Assembly (NCBI GenBank): GCA_023974075.1
Contig: JAMFTG010000542.1
Span: forward strand, 27,501 to 91,500
Length of the DNA stretch: 64,000 nt
From: Chaenocephalus aceratus
Taxonomy: Eukaryota > Chordata > Actinopteri > Perciformes > Channichthyidae
Reading direction: 5' to 3'
A model generated the notes under the pieces. The model was not told the DNA's origin and did no database searches. It saw only the letters and a list, made by a program, of their open reading frames with translations. Positions within the stretch are counted from its first letter, which is position 1. Each line of letters begins with the position of its first letter. The position numbers and the translations under genes are program-made. Of the stretch, positions 34,126 through 45,097 are shown piece by piece.

Positions 34126-35002
34126 AAAGAGCCGGCTCTTTTAAGTGAACGACGGGAGCCGGCTCTCGCCCGCGAACGAGCCGTTTTTTTTGCGGAGGGA
34201 TCTAGATCGGCATGAAGGCACATTATGCAATCTGCAATGTGCACATTATCCCGCTTATTACACATGGCCACATTCTCAACAAAGTAACGACATGACTCAC
34301 AATATTAATTGAAATGCTTTTATGGATTAGAAAATGATTTTATTGATTTAAAAAATAGTTTTATGTATTGATTTAAATTGACATGCATCCGCTAAGAAAA
34401 GTAGTCCGTTGTTACTGTTGGAACTAACGTAACAAAGGCAGGAACTGCTTCGATAGTGTTTTTGAGGAGCTTTTTGATTACAGATTTGAAAACATCGTTG
34501 CTTGCACAATGTGCACAAAGTAGCACAATTCATTATGTCAAACCTTGGAAAGTATCTAGATATCCCTGCCCTAATGCCAAAGTAACTGGCAACTGAATAT
34601 GTGTCGCCGTAGCTATGATGTCTATGTCTGGACCGCTGCGTAAAAAGGAGGATTTCTGCCCCATTACTTCTCTTCTTACTTCTATAAGAATAAAACACGG
34701 AGGACGGAGATCTCTTTTTGTCCCCCTCTTCTCCCCACTGCAGCCTAGCAGCTGATCTCAGAGCACGCTCCCCTCTCCTGCAGGGGGGCGTGGTCAGCTG
34801 CAGCTCACAGAATCAGCCCCCTGCAAAAACAGCGCTGGAAAGAGCAAATGGAGCGAAATGAGGCATGGCATTTGATTTCATTATAAAAGGTATAATAAGT
34901 GGTAAACTGAAGAGCCCTTTGGGAGCCGAAAGAGCCGGCTCTTCTTGGTGAGCCGAGCCAAATGATCCGGCTCACCAAGAAGAGCCGGAATTCCCATCAC
35001 TA
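34126..35002. mobile_element. Nested hAT-like MITE with AGAGCCGG ends
   Basis: The right end reads AGCCGGAATTCCCATCACTA, complementary to the usual TAGTGATGGGAATTCCGG start. The left end (AAAGAGCCGGCTCTTTTAAG) is cut by the CT array. A near-perfect hairpin of 20-bp arms (34935-34954 with 34969-34988) sits inside the right end. A piece of the TTAA family B element (GCAAATGGAGCGAAATGAGG) is at about 34846. Confidence 0.55.
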
Positions 35003-35246
35003 CCCAACACTTGACTGATGTTATATCGCTTTGCATTCTGGGTTAACAGACTGGAAAGCGATAGGTCGCTTTTTCTGTCAATCAAGTAAACTCCTGAATT
35101 AAGTGGCAGGGAGGACAAGGGAGGAGGGATCAAAACCTGTTTTGTCTATTTTAACGGAGCTTGATTTTTTTTATTTTAATGAATGACTCGCGGTCTACCA
35201 GCATTGCCCCGTACTGGTCGACGTACTGGGCACCTCTGCCCTAGGC

Positions 35247-36192
35247 AATCCCCCTACACGTGACTGTTCATATATGTTCCCCTAATTGTAGTACATGAAT
35301 GGAAGAATGTGTCCATCTGTTTCCAGAATGAAGCAGGATCTCACACCTCTCCGGATGTGGGACACAGCGACTGTAATACCATAGTGAGGGTAAAATTAGC
35401 CAGAATTCCCCTCCCACAGAGAGTTTACTTAGTTTGTGGCGACCGGGCTTATGGCTGCGTACCGTATGACGTTTTTTATGGCACCTGCTATCTAGCCTAC
35501 CTAATTCCTTTAATCCGTAAAGTAGAGGCAAATGAGATTGCAGCGATACTTCCTCTCTACACAGGAACAGCAGGTCCATTACAAAAGGACAACAGGTAGC
35601 GAGCCTATTTTTGCCTTGGTACGGCATTTATGTTAGTCAGCAGGAAATCATGGCATTATCCAAAGTAGTGGAAAATCATCTAAATGTATCGAACACAGCA
35701 ATGTTAGCTGAACATAAAGAATTGCAAGAATTTAGAACAGTAGCACTACAGAATCGCATGGTGCTGGACCTCTCTTAGCTGCCCAGGGGGGCGCATGTAA
35801 AGTAATTGGCGCGGAGTGCTGTTACTTTGTCTCTGACGCCACGTTATTGATATGATTCATGATACGGCTAACGGGATAAAAGAATTGCATGAAACTCATG
35901 GGTTTACATTTGGGGATTTAAGCGGAACCCTTGGATCCTGGGGAGCGGGGTGGTTAAATTTGTTGTTACTGTTTCAGTGTTTATCTTGTTTGTGCTAATC
36001 CTAGTGACCTGTTTGATCACTGTAGTTAAATTAGCCATACGCAGGGTTGCCAAGACTGCCCTCCAAGCCCCACAGAGGCTAGTGGGGTATTCTACTGTAA
36101 ATGACACAATGTTGATGTACGACGCCGAGCTTCCAGACCCATGGGTCTCCATGGCAGTTCCTGTACCATGGGTACCTCCTTTCAGCGATTGA
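35247..36192 (+). pseudogene. Endogenous retrovirus env, surface C-terminus and transmembrane subunit remnant
   Basis: Three broken frames follow the order of a retroviral envelope. A 97-codon frame (35309-35599) holds cysteine-rich surface-subunit sequence. Next comes a region with a leucine-heptad character and a C-x6-CC motif (35795-35821), the disulfide motif of gammaretrovirus-like transmembrane subunits. Last is a frame (35950-36192) with one long hydrophobic membrane span followed by a basic, then acidic cytoplasmic tail. Frameshifts lie near 35600-35640, 35775 and 35845, with another near 35950, so no complete envelope can be translated. A 3' LTR follows at 36943. The lineage within gammaretrovirus-like fish ERVs is not determined. 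Confidence 0.75.
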
Positions 36193-36942
36193 TAAATTGA
36201 TTAAAGTTGACACTCAGAATAAAGAATAGATGTTTTGATTTCCTTGAATAAAGAACAGATGTTTTTGATTTTTCCTTCCTCAGGTTGTTACAATAAAATG
36301 TCTGACTTTTCCTTTTCAGATTTTGAACAAATGTATTTGAATAAAATGTATGTAGTAAGCGCCTTACTCTTGAATAAGTGTATTGAAGTAAACGTAAAGT
36401 AATGTTAAAGATTGTGGACACTGTACCTTTACAGATTACAGATTGATCGATTAATCACTGTGAATTTTACCTTAACTGTGAATCTTAACTGGATCCCTTA
36501 TGATTCTGATTTTATACCTCAATTGGATTTCTTATAATCCTACATTCTAATTGTGTTTTAATAAGTAATTGCCTTGAAGTAAATCTTTAAGATGTAAGCT
36601 GATTTTGAATTTGTGTTTGATGAATGAGATTAACTGAGTGATAATTGATAAAAGATCTTGTTTTGAAACATATATTTTACTATTATATTTTTGTATTACA
36701 TGTGTGTTATTATTGTGCTTTTGACAAAAAGAAATCAAACACTGAAGAGAGATGATTTTTCTATTATGGTTGTCTGTATCAACCATTGTGATTGACTGTT
36801 TCAATCTTATTCTGCTTTTGATGTAATTAATGTAATGAGAATCCACACAACTCTGAGGACGTTTTATTTGATTTAAGTAGTGACTGAAATATTCTTAGAC
36901 TAATGTTAATTGGTTATCAATAAATTGATAAAAGAGTGGATC
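36193..36942 (+). other. ERV sequence between env and 3' LTR
   Basis: About 750 bp of AT-rich, non-coding sequence between the end of env and the LTR. A purine-rich AAAAGAGTGGA at 36929-36939 lies just before the LTR and may be the polypurine tract. No accessory gene is recognisable. Confidence 0.4.
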
Positions 36943-37372
36943 TGTTAGAGAATATTTTAATGATATCTGTGCAGGGGAGAATTTTAGTGTTTTCCTATGT
37001 GTCCTGCCTGCAACTTAGAACAGGGCACATGTCAAAGGTCCTGCCTTCCTGTGGGGGAGTGTGGCCAATTGCGCAGATGGCTTTAACAGACTTTCTTTGT
37101 CTCTAAACATGTGTGTGATCGATTAGGATGGAAAGAGCGCGAATATAGGCCACTCCTATATTCTCTGTGTAGATTTGCGCTGTGTTTCTGTGTAACCTTT
37201 AGTGTTGACTTGGGATTCTCATGATGCAAGTTGTGTGAATATCTTGTGAATGCTTGGAATGCTCCCGGCCGTTGGATCTCTCAATAAATCCCAGTGTTTG
37301 ACATTCAGAATTCCTGCTCCTCCCGTGTCTCTCTGAGTCCTGATTTCCATTGCAACAGAAGTTTCCCTTACA
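36943..37372 (+). mobile_element. 3' LTR of the endogenous retrovirus
   Basis: Starts TGTTAGAGAAT after a purine-rich stretch and ends near CCCTTACA (37372) or TGTTACA (37382). An AATAAA signal (CTCAATAAATCCC at about 37282) is followed by a GT-rich R/U5-like segment. A 5' LTR is absent, so the boundaries and target duplication cannot be confirmed. Confidence 0.55.
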
Positions 37373-37424
37373 TACTGTTACAGTCATCATTTTGAGAAAA
37401 AGGCCTTCAAAGTGTCTTCTTCTC

Positions 37425-38085
37425 TGGATCGATCTGATTGATTATTAGCGGAGCAAATTATCAAAATAGTACGGAGGGAAGATATTTTCATTTGGATTAC
37501 TGGTCTGGGGGAAGCTCGCGAGTGTGTGTGTGTGTGTTTTTGCATTTGTGTGTATTGTGTTTGTTTCCCGGGGAAAACACTCACGAGAAACACCGGCTGT
37601 TGTTATGCCTGCTGTGACGTCAAGTTAGTCAGTTCTCCGCTTGTAATTATGCCGTCACAAGCTTCAAAGTTGTATTTATCATCTGAATTTGCCAAAAAAA
37701 GTTTAATATTCTGAAAGCCAAGACTTTGTTTATTTGAAATCAGATGAAAACAAATTGTAACGGACCCTGCCGTGTTATCTATTACTATATGCCTTACATT
37801 CATAATTTCAGCCGGAGGGAGGGGGAGCGGCGCTGCGGAAGAGCCCAGCTGTCATTTTCCCTTTACAAGCTTAAAAAATGCCTGTCGCTAATGAGATTGA
37901 ATATAACAATACAAAATAACTAAATATACACAGCTAGATCAGATGGCGTTCTTTTTAGATGCAACTTTAGAGTGGAGGGGAATTATTGAAACAGGATTTG
38001 TACAGTGTTTCGCGGCATCCGCAGCTGCGAAAATGTGGGGCAGGGCTGAAAAGTGGGGGGGGGGGGGCAATGGCCCCCTGGCTAG
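37425..38085 (-). mobile_element. hAT fragment related to the 1649 element, inverted
   Basis: The region 37425-37735 is the reverse complement of about 1790-2090: shared blocks include GGAAGCTC, CCCGGGGAAAACACTCACGA and GAAAGCCAAGACTTTG. A GT microsatellite lies inside, at the position of the CA-rich tract in the other copy. Beyond 37740 the two sequences diverge. A G-run (about 38056-38067) precedes the next element. Confidence 0.65.
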
Positions 38086-38270
38086 GGGCGGACTGGCCTT
38101 TGGGAATACCGGGAGTTTCCCCGGTGGGCCGGTGCTGTGTGTGTGTTGCCTAAATCCTACCGGCCCACATTTGTAAGTGTTCCGGCCACTCCCTTTTTTT
38201 TTTTTGCTTACCTAAATCCTACCGGCCCACATTTGTAAGTGTTCCGGCCCAGCCCAGCCCAGTGGGGTGT
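38086..38270. mobile_element. hAT end fragment, internally duplicated
   Basis: TAGGGGCGGACTGGCC at 38094 is the same type of terminus as at 11013. A 43-bp stretch containing CCTACCGGCCCACATTTGTA is directly repeated (about 38151 and 38215), separated by a T-run. Truncated. Confidence 0.5.
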
Positions 38271-38273
38271 GGC

Positions 38274-38640
38274 CAGGGTTGGGTTGTAACAGAATACATG
38301 TAACGGTGTTACGTTATCAGAATACAAAAATCAAGTAACTGTATTCAGCTCGCGTTACATTTGAAAAACAAGTAATCTGATTACAGTTACTTTCGTAAAC
38401 CTGAAGTGAATACACTTTGGATTACTTATTGGAATTATTGGAAAGATTTCCTCACAACATTTAATATTCATTACTAAGGGTACAGCCGAATCATCACAGC
38501 GCACAAAACCGCGCAGATGGACCAAAAAGGGGAGCGTTTGAAAAAAATGTGCGGGTCCGCTCAGTGAAACAATAACAACCTAACATGGAGGAACCCCCGC
38601 TTCCGGCGCCCTTGATTGTCACTATCTGCTAACATTAGTA
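38274..38640. mobile_element. MITE with CAGGGTTGGGTTGTAAC end
   Basis: The left end CAGGGTTGGGTTGTAAC is followed by CATGTAACGGTGTTACG, a pattern found in a common fish hAT-type MITE. The right end is not clear. AT-rich, non-coding. Confidence 0.5.
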
Positions 38641-38880
38641 CTCAGATCTTGTGCTTGAGTAAAAGTAGAAGTACTCAGGTATTGTACTTGAGTAAAAGTA
38701 CTCAGATCTTTTACTTTAGTAAAATTAGAAGTACTCAAATCTTGTACTTGAGTAAAAGTAGAAGTACACAGATCTTGTAGGCTACTTGAGTAAAAGTAGA
38801 AGTACCAGAGTGTAGGAATACTCTGTTACAGTAAAAGTCCTGCATTCAAAATGTTCCTCAAGTAAAAGTAGAAAAGTAAT
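38636..38880. repeat. Tandem repeat of AGTAAAAGTAGAAGTACTCA type
   Basis: Five or six imperfect copies of a unit near 35 bp built on CTTGAGTAAAAGTAGAAG and TACTCAGATCTTGTA. Known in fish genomes as the repeat-rich end of a MITE. Non-coding. Confidence 0.75.
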
Positions 38881-38998
38881 ATCATCAAGATATAGTTAAA
38901 ATACTAAAGACCATTTAGTGCTTCACATAATAAACTACACAACGGCTGTAGCCTGATTATGCTTTAGGAGCTGTAGGTGTGTGTGGTACAGTGTGGAG

Positions 38999-39000
<2 letters not shown>

Positions 39001-39031
<31 letters not shown>
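39001..39031. repeat. (GT)n microsatellite
   Basis: A perfect GT run of about 31 bp flanked by imperfect GTGTGGTACAGTGT repeats. Confidence 0.9.
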
Positions 39032-39032
<1 letters not shown>

Positions 39033-39059
39033 TACAGTGTGTAGGTGCGTGTTGTACAG

Positions 39060-39730
39060 TGCATAGATGCGGCGGACAGACGGGACTCAGTTGGTTTGGT
39101 GTCCTATGCTTACTTTTAATACTTGTAAATACAACTTTTGGCCCGTAATTTCAATTCCCCATTTCAGCGACCAGAGGGGGGGTTGATATATCCAGTCTCT
39201 GATTGTGTTGTCGTTATTATGAGAGTGCTCTCATACTTGTTTGATTCTGAAACTGTATATTTATATAAATATATAAAATGTAATATATATGTGTGTGTAT
39301 ATGTCCGCATCTGTAGCCTGTTATTGTCTCATTATACCGCACTGAATGAATCAAAGTAAATATAAGTGGTCATGAACACATCTGTCCATCAGGCAGAGTG
39401 CTGCTGTGCCTCCTGTCATCATTAATGGACGTCTCTTTAAAATGACCGCTCAGAGGAGAGGAGTTCTCATTTCTCTAACCGCCTGCTTCTTCCCCTCCTC
39501 TCTCCTCGGTTCCCCCTCTCAACTCCTCCGCTCGCATCTCCTGTGGGCGGGACTAAGTCACGAGGATGGGAGTCGAGGAGGGGAAATGAGAGAATTGAGA
39601 AGCCTTTCCTCTCATAGAACTTAATCATAGCCTGTTAAGACTTCACAGAGGCGGTATAGATCTTCAGTTCTGCTGGGTGCCTGCACATGAGGGGGTAAAA
39701 GGGAACGAGTGTGCTGATAAATAGCAAAAA
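39060..39730. other. No gene recognised
   Basis: Mixed AT-rich and CT-rich non-coding sequence. Two short frames (39138-39359, 39406-39624) show no domain. Around 39440-39610 the sequence folds back on itself (GGAGAGGAGTTCTCATTTCTC against GAAATGAGAGAATTG), consistent with a MITE relic. Confidence 0.35.
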
Positions 39731-40170
39731 GTGCACTACAAAAGGAAATCACCAGTTCAACTTGGAAAAGGAGAAGGAAAAGCAGTAATTAAGAAAAAAG
39801 GGATGGAGATCTGGCAGAAAAGGTGGGAGGAAGACCAGAAAGGCAAAGAGTATCACAAAGTTCAAAAGACAATTACAATTAATATTTATAAAGAAAGAAA
39901 CAGAAGGGAGGAAATCATGATAGCTAGACTCAGAATAAATCACATTGAATGGTACGCTGTATATCATGGGGAAAAGTGACAGTGACAAGTGTAGGAACTG
40001 TGGAGTTAAATAAATGTAGAACATATCTTGTTACATTGTGACACCTATAAAGCTGAAAGAGAAAAACTAAAGGCTAAAGTGACAGAGGCAGATAGGGAAT
40101 GGAGTGGTTGGTATTTTGGGAACAAAAGGAGAGTGAGTAAGAGCTACCAGAAAGGCAGTGTTTACCTTTC
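39731..40170 (+). pseudogene. LINE ORF2 C-terminal (CCHC region) remnant
   Basis: The frame at 39731-39979 reads EIWQKRWEEDQKGKEYH, then RREEIMIARLRINHIEWYAV. After a stop, a second frame gives CRNCG and VEHILLHCDTYKAERE. The order WQ..W..., a RLR..H box, C-x2-C and VEH.L..C...Y..ER matches the C-terminal cysteine/histidine motif after the RNase H domain of I/Nimb-like LINEs. The rest of the LINE is absent and the frame is broken, so it is a relic. The clade is an inference. Confidence 0.5.
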
Positions 40171-40317
40171 TGAGTGACACTGGGGACAAATAATTTAACA
40201 TTAGGTCAGGAAAGATCATAGATTTTTATTTTGTTTTATTTGATTTATTTATGTTTTGATTAGATCGTAGATATATACGTCCATGAGTTGGATGGAATGA
40301 TATGATGATTCACACTC

Positions 40318-40489
40318 ATGTACAGTAGGTGGCGGTATGCACCTTTAAAGTTGTTTGCAATCCGCCAAAAGCCGAGAGAAGAAAAAGAAGAAGCTCCTTC
40401 TAACCTGGATCCATGTGGCGTCTCGTCGCTACGGTTCTCTCTCTCTCTCTCGCTCTGTGTTCCTGAGAAAGTGTGTGTGAGCTCCAGCA
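40318..40489 (+). repeat. GGTGGCGGTATGCACC repeat at the zinc-finger gene 5' end
   Basis: The block GTAGGTGGCGGTATGCACCT and TTGCAATCCGCCAAAAGCC, followed by GAAG-rich sequence, recurs at 58247-58312 next to a GAA microsatellite. Here it lies just upstream of the first exon of zinc-finger copy 2 and could hold its promoter. Copy 1 lacks it at the corresponding position. Confidence 0.5.
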
Positions 40490-40691
40490 GGACTGATCCA
40501 TCATCTGTGTGTCTGGATAAACCTCCGAATGGACTCTGTGCTCTTTTTTCTGGAGCGTTTACCTCGGACTACAGGAGCTAACTTAACATGCTAGCTGGAA
40601 ACATGTTAGCAAAACTAGTCAGATTGAGAGTTTGATGGAGAGAGAAACTGTGTGTTTAACGGAGTTTGCAGGAAAAGGTGATCTAGCAAAC

Positions 40692-40884
40692 ATGAGTAGA
40701 GTCCAAATGCTGCTGTCGTTGAAGAAGCAGCGACTCACTGCTGCTGCTGAAGATATATTTGCTCTGTTTGAAAAAACGATAGCAGAGCTCGAGGAGGAGC
40801 TGTCTCTTTCCAAAGAGGAGAACAAGAGACTCCAGAAACTACTGGACGCTGTTTTACAGCCTCAGCTTCGGATACACAGAGCAG
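40692..40884 (+). CDS. Teleost C2H2 zinc-finger protein, copy 2, exon 1
   Basis: Encodes the usual first exon of a large teleost zinc-finger family: MSRVQMLLSLKKQRL, then AAAEDIFALFEKTIAELEEE and a leucine/glutamate-rich amphipathic stretch to RIHRA (64 codons plus one base). The helix with charged heptads is likely a coiled-coil dimerisation segment. The donor GCAG/GTCTGT follows at 40885. I chose the ATG at 40692 because all related genes begin MSRVQML; an upstream in-frame ATG at 40632 would add 20 residues of unconserved sequence. It splices in phase to the exon at 44076 across a 3191-bp intron, giving a predicted 404-residue protein. Likely a nuclear DNA-binding regulator; its target is unknown. 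Confidence 0.82.
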
Positions 40885-41939
40885 GTCTGTCACCTTTACT
40901 CTTAATTAACACTTTAGTTTAAACTCTTAGGTAACACTTAAGACTATTTATTAGTGCTGGGCAACGATTCAACATTTTAATCATGATTAATCAAATCATT
41001 TTCTGTGATTAATTGCACTTTTATGCACACAATTCAATAATGAATTCAAAAGTAGTGTATTGCACACTTTTATTTTAAACAGATAAGGTTATTTTGAACA
41101 ATAGTAGGCCTATTCTCACAGAGTAGCATTTCAAATATTTCTTGTAAATCTCAAAAAACATTAATGTAATCAAATATAAAACCAAAGCTATTTGCCACTG
41201 CCAGGGCATTCGCGTTTTATCTAGTTTGCTATAGAAAACAAGTTAGCCTCCTCCGAGTCCAGTGATAAGGAAATTCAACTTTATGGTGGGTTACTAGGGC
41301 TGTCAGTCGATTAAAATATTTAATCGCATGATTGTCCATAGTTAATCGCGATTAATCGCATATTTTTTATCTGTTCTAAATGTACCTTAGAGGAATATTG
41401 TTCAAGTTTTTAATACTCTTATCAACATATGAGTGGACAAATATGCTTTATGCAAATGTTTATTATCATTTGAACAATGACAAATATTCTGAATATATAT
41501 GAATATTAAACACAACAAACTCTGAACATTACAAATATTCGCCTCAATTCAACCTGGAACCTCTCTCATACAATACAATAATACAATACAAAGTGTGTGT
41601 GTGTGTGTCTGTCTATGCCCACCTGAAGAGCCACAAGGACCAAGAAGGAGGACAGTCATACTCGACTACAAGTGACCGCCGATGATGGTGTGATGGATCG
41701 TTGGAGCTATGTGCAACTCAAGGCATATGCTCGAACGGGAGCTGCCTGGATGCTGCAATCATGTTGCGCGCACTATCCGTGCTGAGTGTGCTGACTTTTC
41801 GTACAATGTCCCACTGTCTGGCTACCTGCATAAAGTCAAGTGCTCTGCGCACTTGTCGGTGAAATGTCGCTCCTCTGTTTTCATTGAAACTGCTCCTTAT
41901 ATCCGTTAGCGCAGCTAGCTAGCACCAGATGCTAACAAC

Positions 41940-42320
41940 AACAATAGTAATAATAATAATAATGCATTTTATTTATATAGCACTTTTCACAACTCAAAGA
42001 CGCTTTACAGTATGAGGGAGGGTAGACAAACAAGGACAGGCAAACAAGTAAGTATAGTAAAATAAAAAAATAAAAAGGCAGTCAAGAGGAAGTTGATTGA
42101 GAGGGGGGGGAGCTTATGGGTAGACGGGGTTGAAAATATGTGTTTTGAGGCGGGACTGTGAGGGACTCCACAGGGAATTCCAGAGTCTAGGAGCTGCCAC
42201 TGAGAAGGCTCTGTCTCCAAAGCTGCAGAGTGTGGATGTGGGAATGGATAGGAGACCGGCTGCGGTGGATCTGAGGGACCGTGGGGGTTGATAAGGAGTG
42301 ATTACGTAAGGTGTGCACAT
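41940..42320 (-). mobile_element. L2/Rex1-type LINE 3' end, minus strand
   Basis: On the minus strand, a frame through 42280-42114 reads LRSTAAGLLSIPTSTLCSFG and then DRAFSVAAPRLWNSLWSPSQ with LKTHIFNP, the last residues of an L2/Rex1-like RT ORF. The 3' UTR side contains GCATTTTATTTATATAGCAC on the plus strand (about 41963). 5'-truncated. It sits inside the hAT-type element of the intron. Confidence 0.75.
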
Positions 42321-42640
42321 TCTCTCTCTCTCTCGCTCGCGCCACACATACACACACCCTCCCGGTCCTCCCGATGGCCAGTCGGTGCCTGCCAGTGAGC
42401 GTGGAAGTGTGGTCTGCCACAAGCGGACGGCAGGAGCGGGGCTGTCAGCATCAGCTTGTAGATGGTATTTTAAACTCGATGCGCTCTGAAACTACGGGGC
42501 GGCCGAGGACAAAAAATACACACGCGTTAATCGCGTTAAAAAATAGTGGCGTTAATTATTTTTGCGTTAACGAAACAAACAATGCGCTGCGTGTTTTGGG
42601 AGTAATATGGTCTGTGTTTACATTAGCAAGCATCGCTAAC

Positions 42641-43520
42641 CAGAGTTCCCGTTGGAACTGTCCATTAAAGTTGAAATCTTCCGGACAAAATTTGAAAAGT
42701 GCCGGTCAAAGGTCTTCTTTGTTATTTATTGAGCTTTAAAACAAATTGATATGATTCGATATTAAACAAACTAACTATAGTAGATTAACTATTCAGAAGT
42801 GTACAGTAATTTACAATAACACGGGAATAATAAACGGAGCGCTCTCTCCCTCTCCTGACAGCCCGTCAGTATCATGCAGCTCGCGGATCAGTAATGAGTG
42901 ACCGACAGTAAAACTAAACATATCTATAACTAGTTTAGGTAGTTTGAGAGGTAATTAAAATAGCTACGTGTGATATTCTAACCTGAAGTGTGTGTTTTTT
43001 CCGCTCACCGCTGCATGTGATCATGCAGAGCTGCGTGTCGACTCGTCAGCAGCAGCTGATCTCTCTCTCCCGTCAGATTAGACTTTACTCGTGTTTATGT
43101 CCATATCGATCAGATCTAGCTAGTTCTAGCTAATGATAGGACTACCTGCTTATTAAAAGACACCTAAACAATAAGCGTCGCTATGCAACCAGGTGAGGCC
43201 GCAAAGTATAGCGCAGCATTATGCATTTGTTTACATGCCCACCGGAACCCTGAGGCATTACCAACAGATCAACGCACAATCAACCCATACAGGCCATCTC
43301 TTTCTCCACATTAAGTGTTAGACATTAGAATTGACTATTCTTGTCTATCACATACTCTTTTGTCTGTCACATAAGTGGCGCAATTTGCACAACTGATGCG
43401 GTATTGCGCTAAGTAGAAATTATTTTGACCGGACACTTTGACCGGAGAGATTTAGATTTGCCGGTCTTCAGCATATTTTACCGGTCATAGTCCGGTAATT
43501 ACTGGCTAACAGGAACTCTG
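42641..43520. mobile_element. Non-autonomous hAT with 8-bp TSD
   Basis: An 880-bp element with ends CAGAGTTCCCGTTGG and CTAACAGGAACTCTG and perfect 8-bp duplications TCGCTAAC (42633-42640, 43521-43528). Subterminal motifs CCGGACAAAATTTG and GACCGGACACTTTG are inverted. The central block (about 42835-43235) is an inverted copy of the central block of the unrelated-ended hAT at 5636-6743. No transposase. Confidence 0.9.
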
Positions 43521-43528
43521 TCGCTAAC

Positions 43529-43897
43529 ACTCAAAGCTAACGCTGTACTGGAGAGAATATGTGTAACATGATGTCCTTGCGGTAAACCCTGCGAGAGAGA
43601 AACGTTTGAGCTTCATACTGTTTCAGAAATAATGCTTGAAGTGGTTTGGAGCATAATATGGCATTTAATCACAGCAGCGTTTAGCTGAGTTTCTCCCAGT
43701 AGAAAACTCTCTTAGCAGGGGAAAGCTGCATGACACTACAAAAGTGGCGTGGCTAGCAGCAGCCGTTCCATTTAAAGCAGAATTAGCCTTTTTGGAACAG
43801 GGCTGGAATAGACGGGTATGAGTAGTATGAGGCATGGCTACAATGGTTAGGTATGGCCCTATAATACATTTTTCGAATATAGCATAATAGGTCCACT
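43529..43897 (-). mobile_element. TTAA family B element, minus orientation, right end
   Basis: Ends GCATAATAGGTCCACT directly before TTAA (43898-43901). The same family, in plus orientation, starts AGGGGACCTATCAT at 46337. Shared internal landmarks include ATGAGGCATGGC. It is the element in which the hAT at 42641-43520 is inserted, since sequence before 42633 (ATGGTCTGTGTTTACATTAG) appears to belong to it. The left end is not found. Confidence 0.6.
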
Positions 43898-44075
43898 TTA
43901 AATAAGGTTTAAATGCAGGATTTTTATTTGTAATAGAGTATTACCATTCTATAGGCGTAGTGTAGCTGTGAACGATCCCAAATACAATGCATTAATTAGG
44001 GCTGCAAAATGTCTCCCATTTTAATGATGATTAGATTTTCAAATGCTAACATTTTTTTCTGACTGTTTCCTGCAG

Positions 44076-45097
44076 ACGTACAGCTGCTGGTGGTGGTTAA
44101 AGAAGAGCTTCTCTCTGACCAGCAGGAGTGGAGCACCAGTCCGGACCAGGAGGACCCAGAGTCCCCCCCATACATTAAGCAAGAACAGGAGGAACTCAGG
44201 ATCAGTCAGGAGGGAGAGCAGCTTCAGGAGCTGGAGGAGGCTGATATCATCAAGTCCACTTTCATTCCTGACCCTGTGAAGAGTGAAGATGATAAAGAGA
44301 AACCTCAATCCTCACAACCTCATCATAGACAAACTGAACACATGGAAAAAGAAGCTGATGGAGATGACTGTCGAGGACCAGAACCTGCCAGGAACTCAGA
44401 TCCAGAAAGCAGTTTACAACCAAAGACTGAGGACAACACTGGAGACTCTTCTGAACCTGACTCTGGAGACTCATCTGAACCTGACACTGAAGACAGTGCT
44501 GATTGGAAGGAGACCAGAGAACCTGCGTCAGACTCAACCTCACTGAAAAATAGACAAGAATCTGTCAGTGATTCAAGTCGTAGTGCTGTAAAGAAACAAT
44601 TTGGCTGCTCTGTGTGTTCAAAATCTTACACATATAGAAACAATTTTCAACGACACATGAGAATCCACACAGGAGAGAAACCCTTTAGCTGCTCAGTTTG
44701 TAAGAAACCTTTTTCACAGAGAGAACATTTAAAGGAACACATGAGAATCCACACAGGAGAGAAACCACACAGCTGCTCAGTCTGTAAGAAATCTTTTTCA
44801 CAGAATAGAAATTTAAAGACACACATGAGACTCCACACAGGAGAGAAACCACACAGCTGCTCAGTCTGTAAGAAAGCTTTTTCACAGAATATACATTTAA
44901 AGATACACATGAGAGTCCACACAGGAGAGAAACCACACAGCTGCTCAGTCTGTAAGAAAGCTTTTTCACAGAGTAGACATTTAAAGGAACACATGAGAAT
45001 CCACACAGGAGTGAAACCACACAGCTGCTCAGTCTGTAAGAAAGCTTTTTCACGAAGTGGAGGTTTAAGAAAACACATGAGAGTCCACACAGGATAG
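44076..45097 (+). CDS. Teleost C2H2 zinc-finger protein, copy 2, exon 2
   Basis: Starts after the acceptor TTTCCTGCAG. Joining to exon 1 gives aspartate at the junction and VQLLVVVKEELL downstream. Residues 65-230 form an acidic linker (SPPYIKQEQEELRISQEGEQ, then GDSSEPDSGDSSEPDTED). Six C2H2 fingers follow, joined by HTGEKPH linkers, all with C-x2-C-x12-H-x3-H spacing. Specificity residues at helix positions -1, 2, 3 and 6 are Y-N-N-R, Q-E-H-E, Q-R-N-T, Q-I-H-I, Q-R-H-E and R-G-G-K. A TAG at 45095 ends the frame just before a seventh, C2HC-type finger that would run to a TAG at 45176; the pseudogene copy has GAG there. The protein may therefore have lost its last finger by a nonsense change. 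Likely a nuclear transcription factor. Confidence 0.85.

Larger units (their letters stand above)
40943..43897. other. Intron of zinc-finger copy 2, filled with nested elements
   Basis: Contents, in order. About 40951: a MITE end TTAGTGCTGGGCAACGATTC. 41295-42582: a hAT-type element with TAGGGCTGTCAGTCG start and AATCGCGATTAATCGC motifs, split by a LINE fragment. 42641-43520: a hAT with 8-bp duplication. To 43897: the end of a TTAA family B element. The exon 2 side of the intron is homologous to copy 1 from 43898. Confidence 0.7.
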
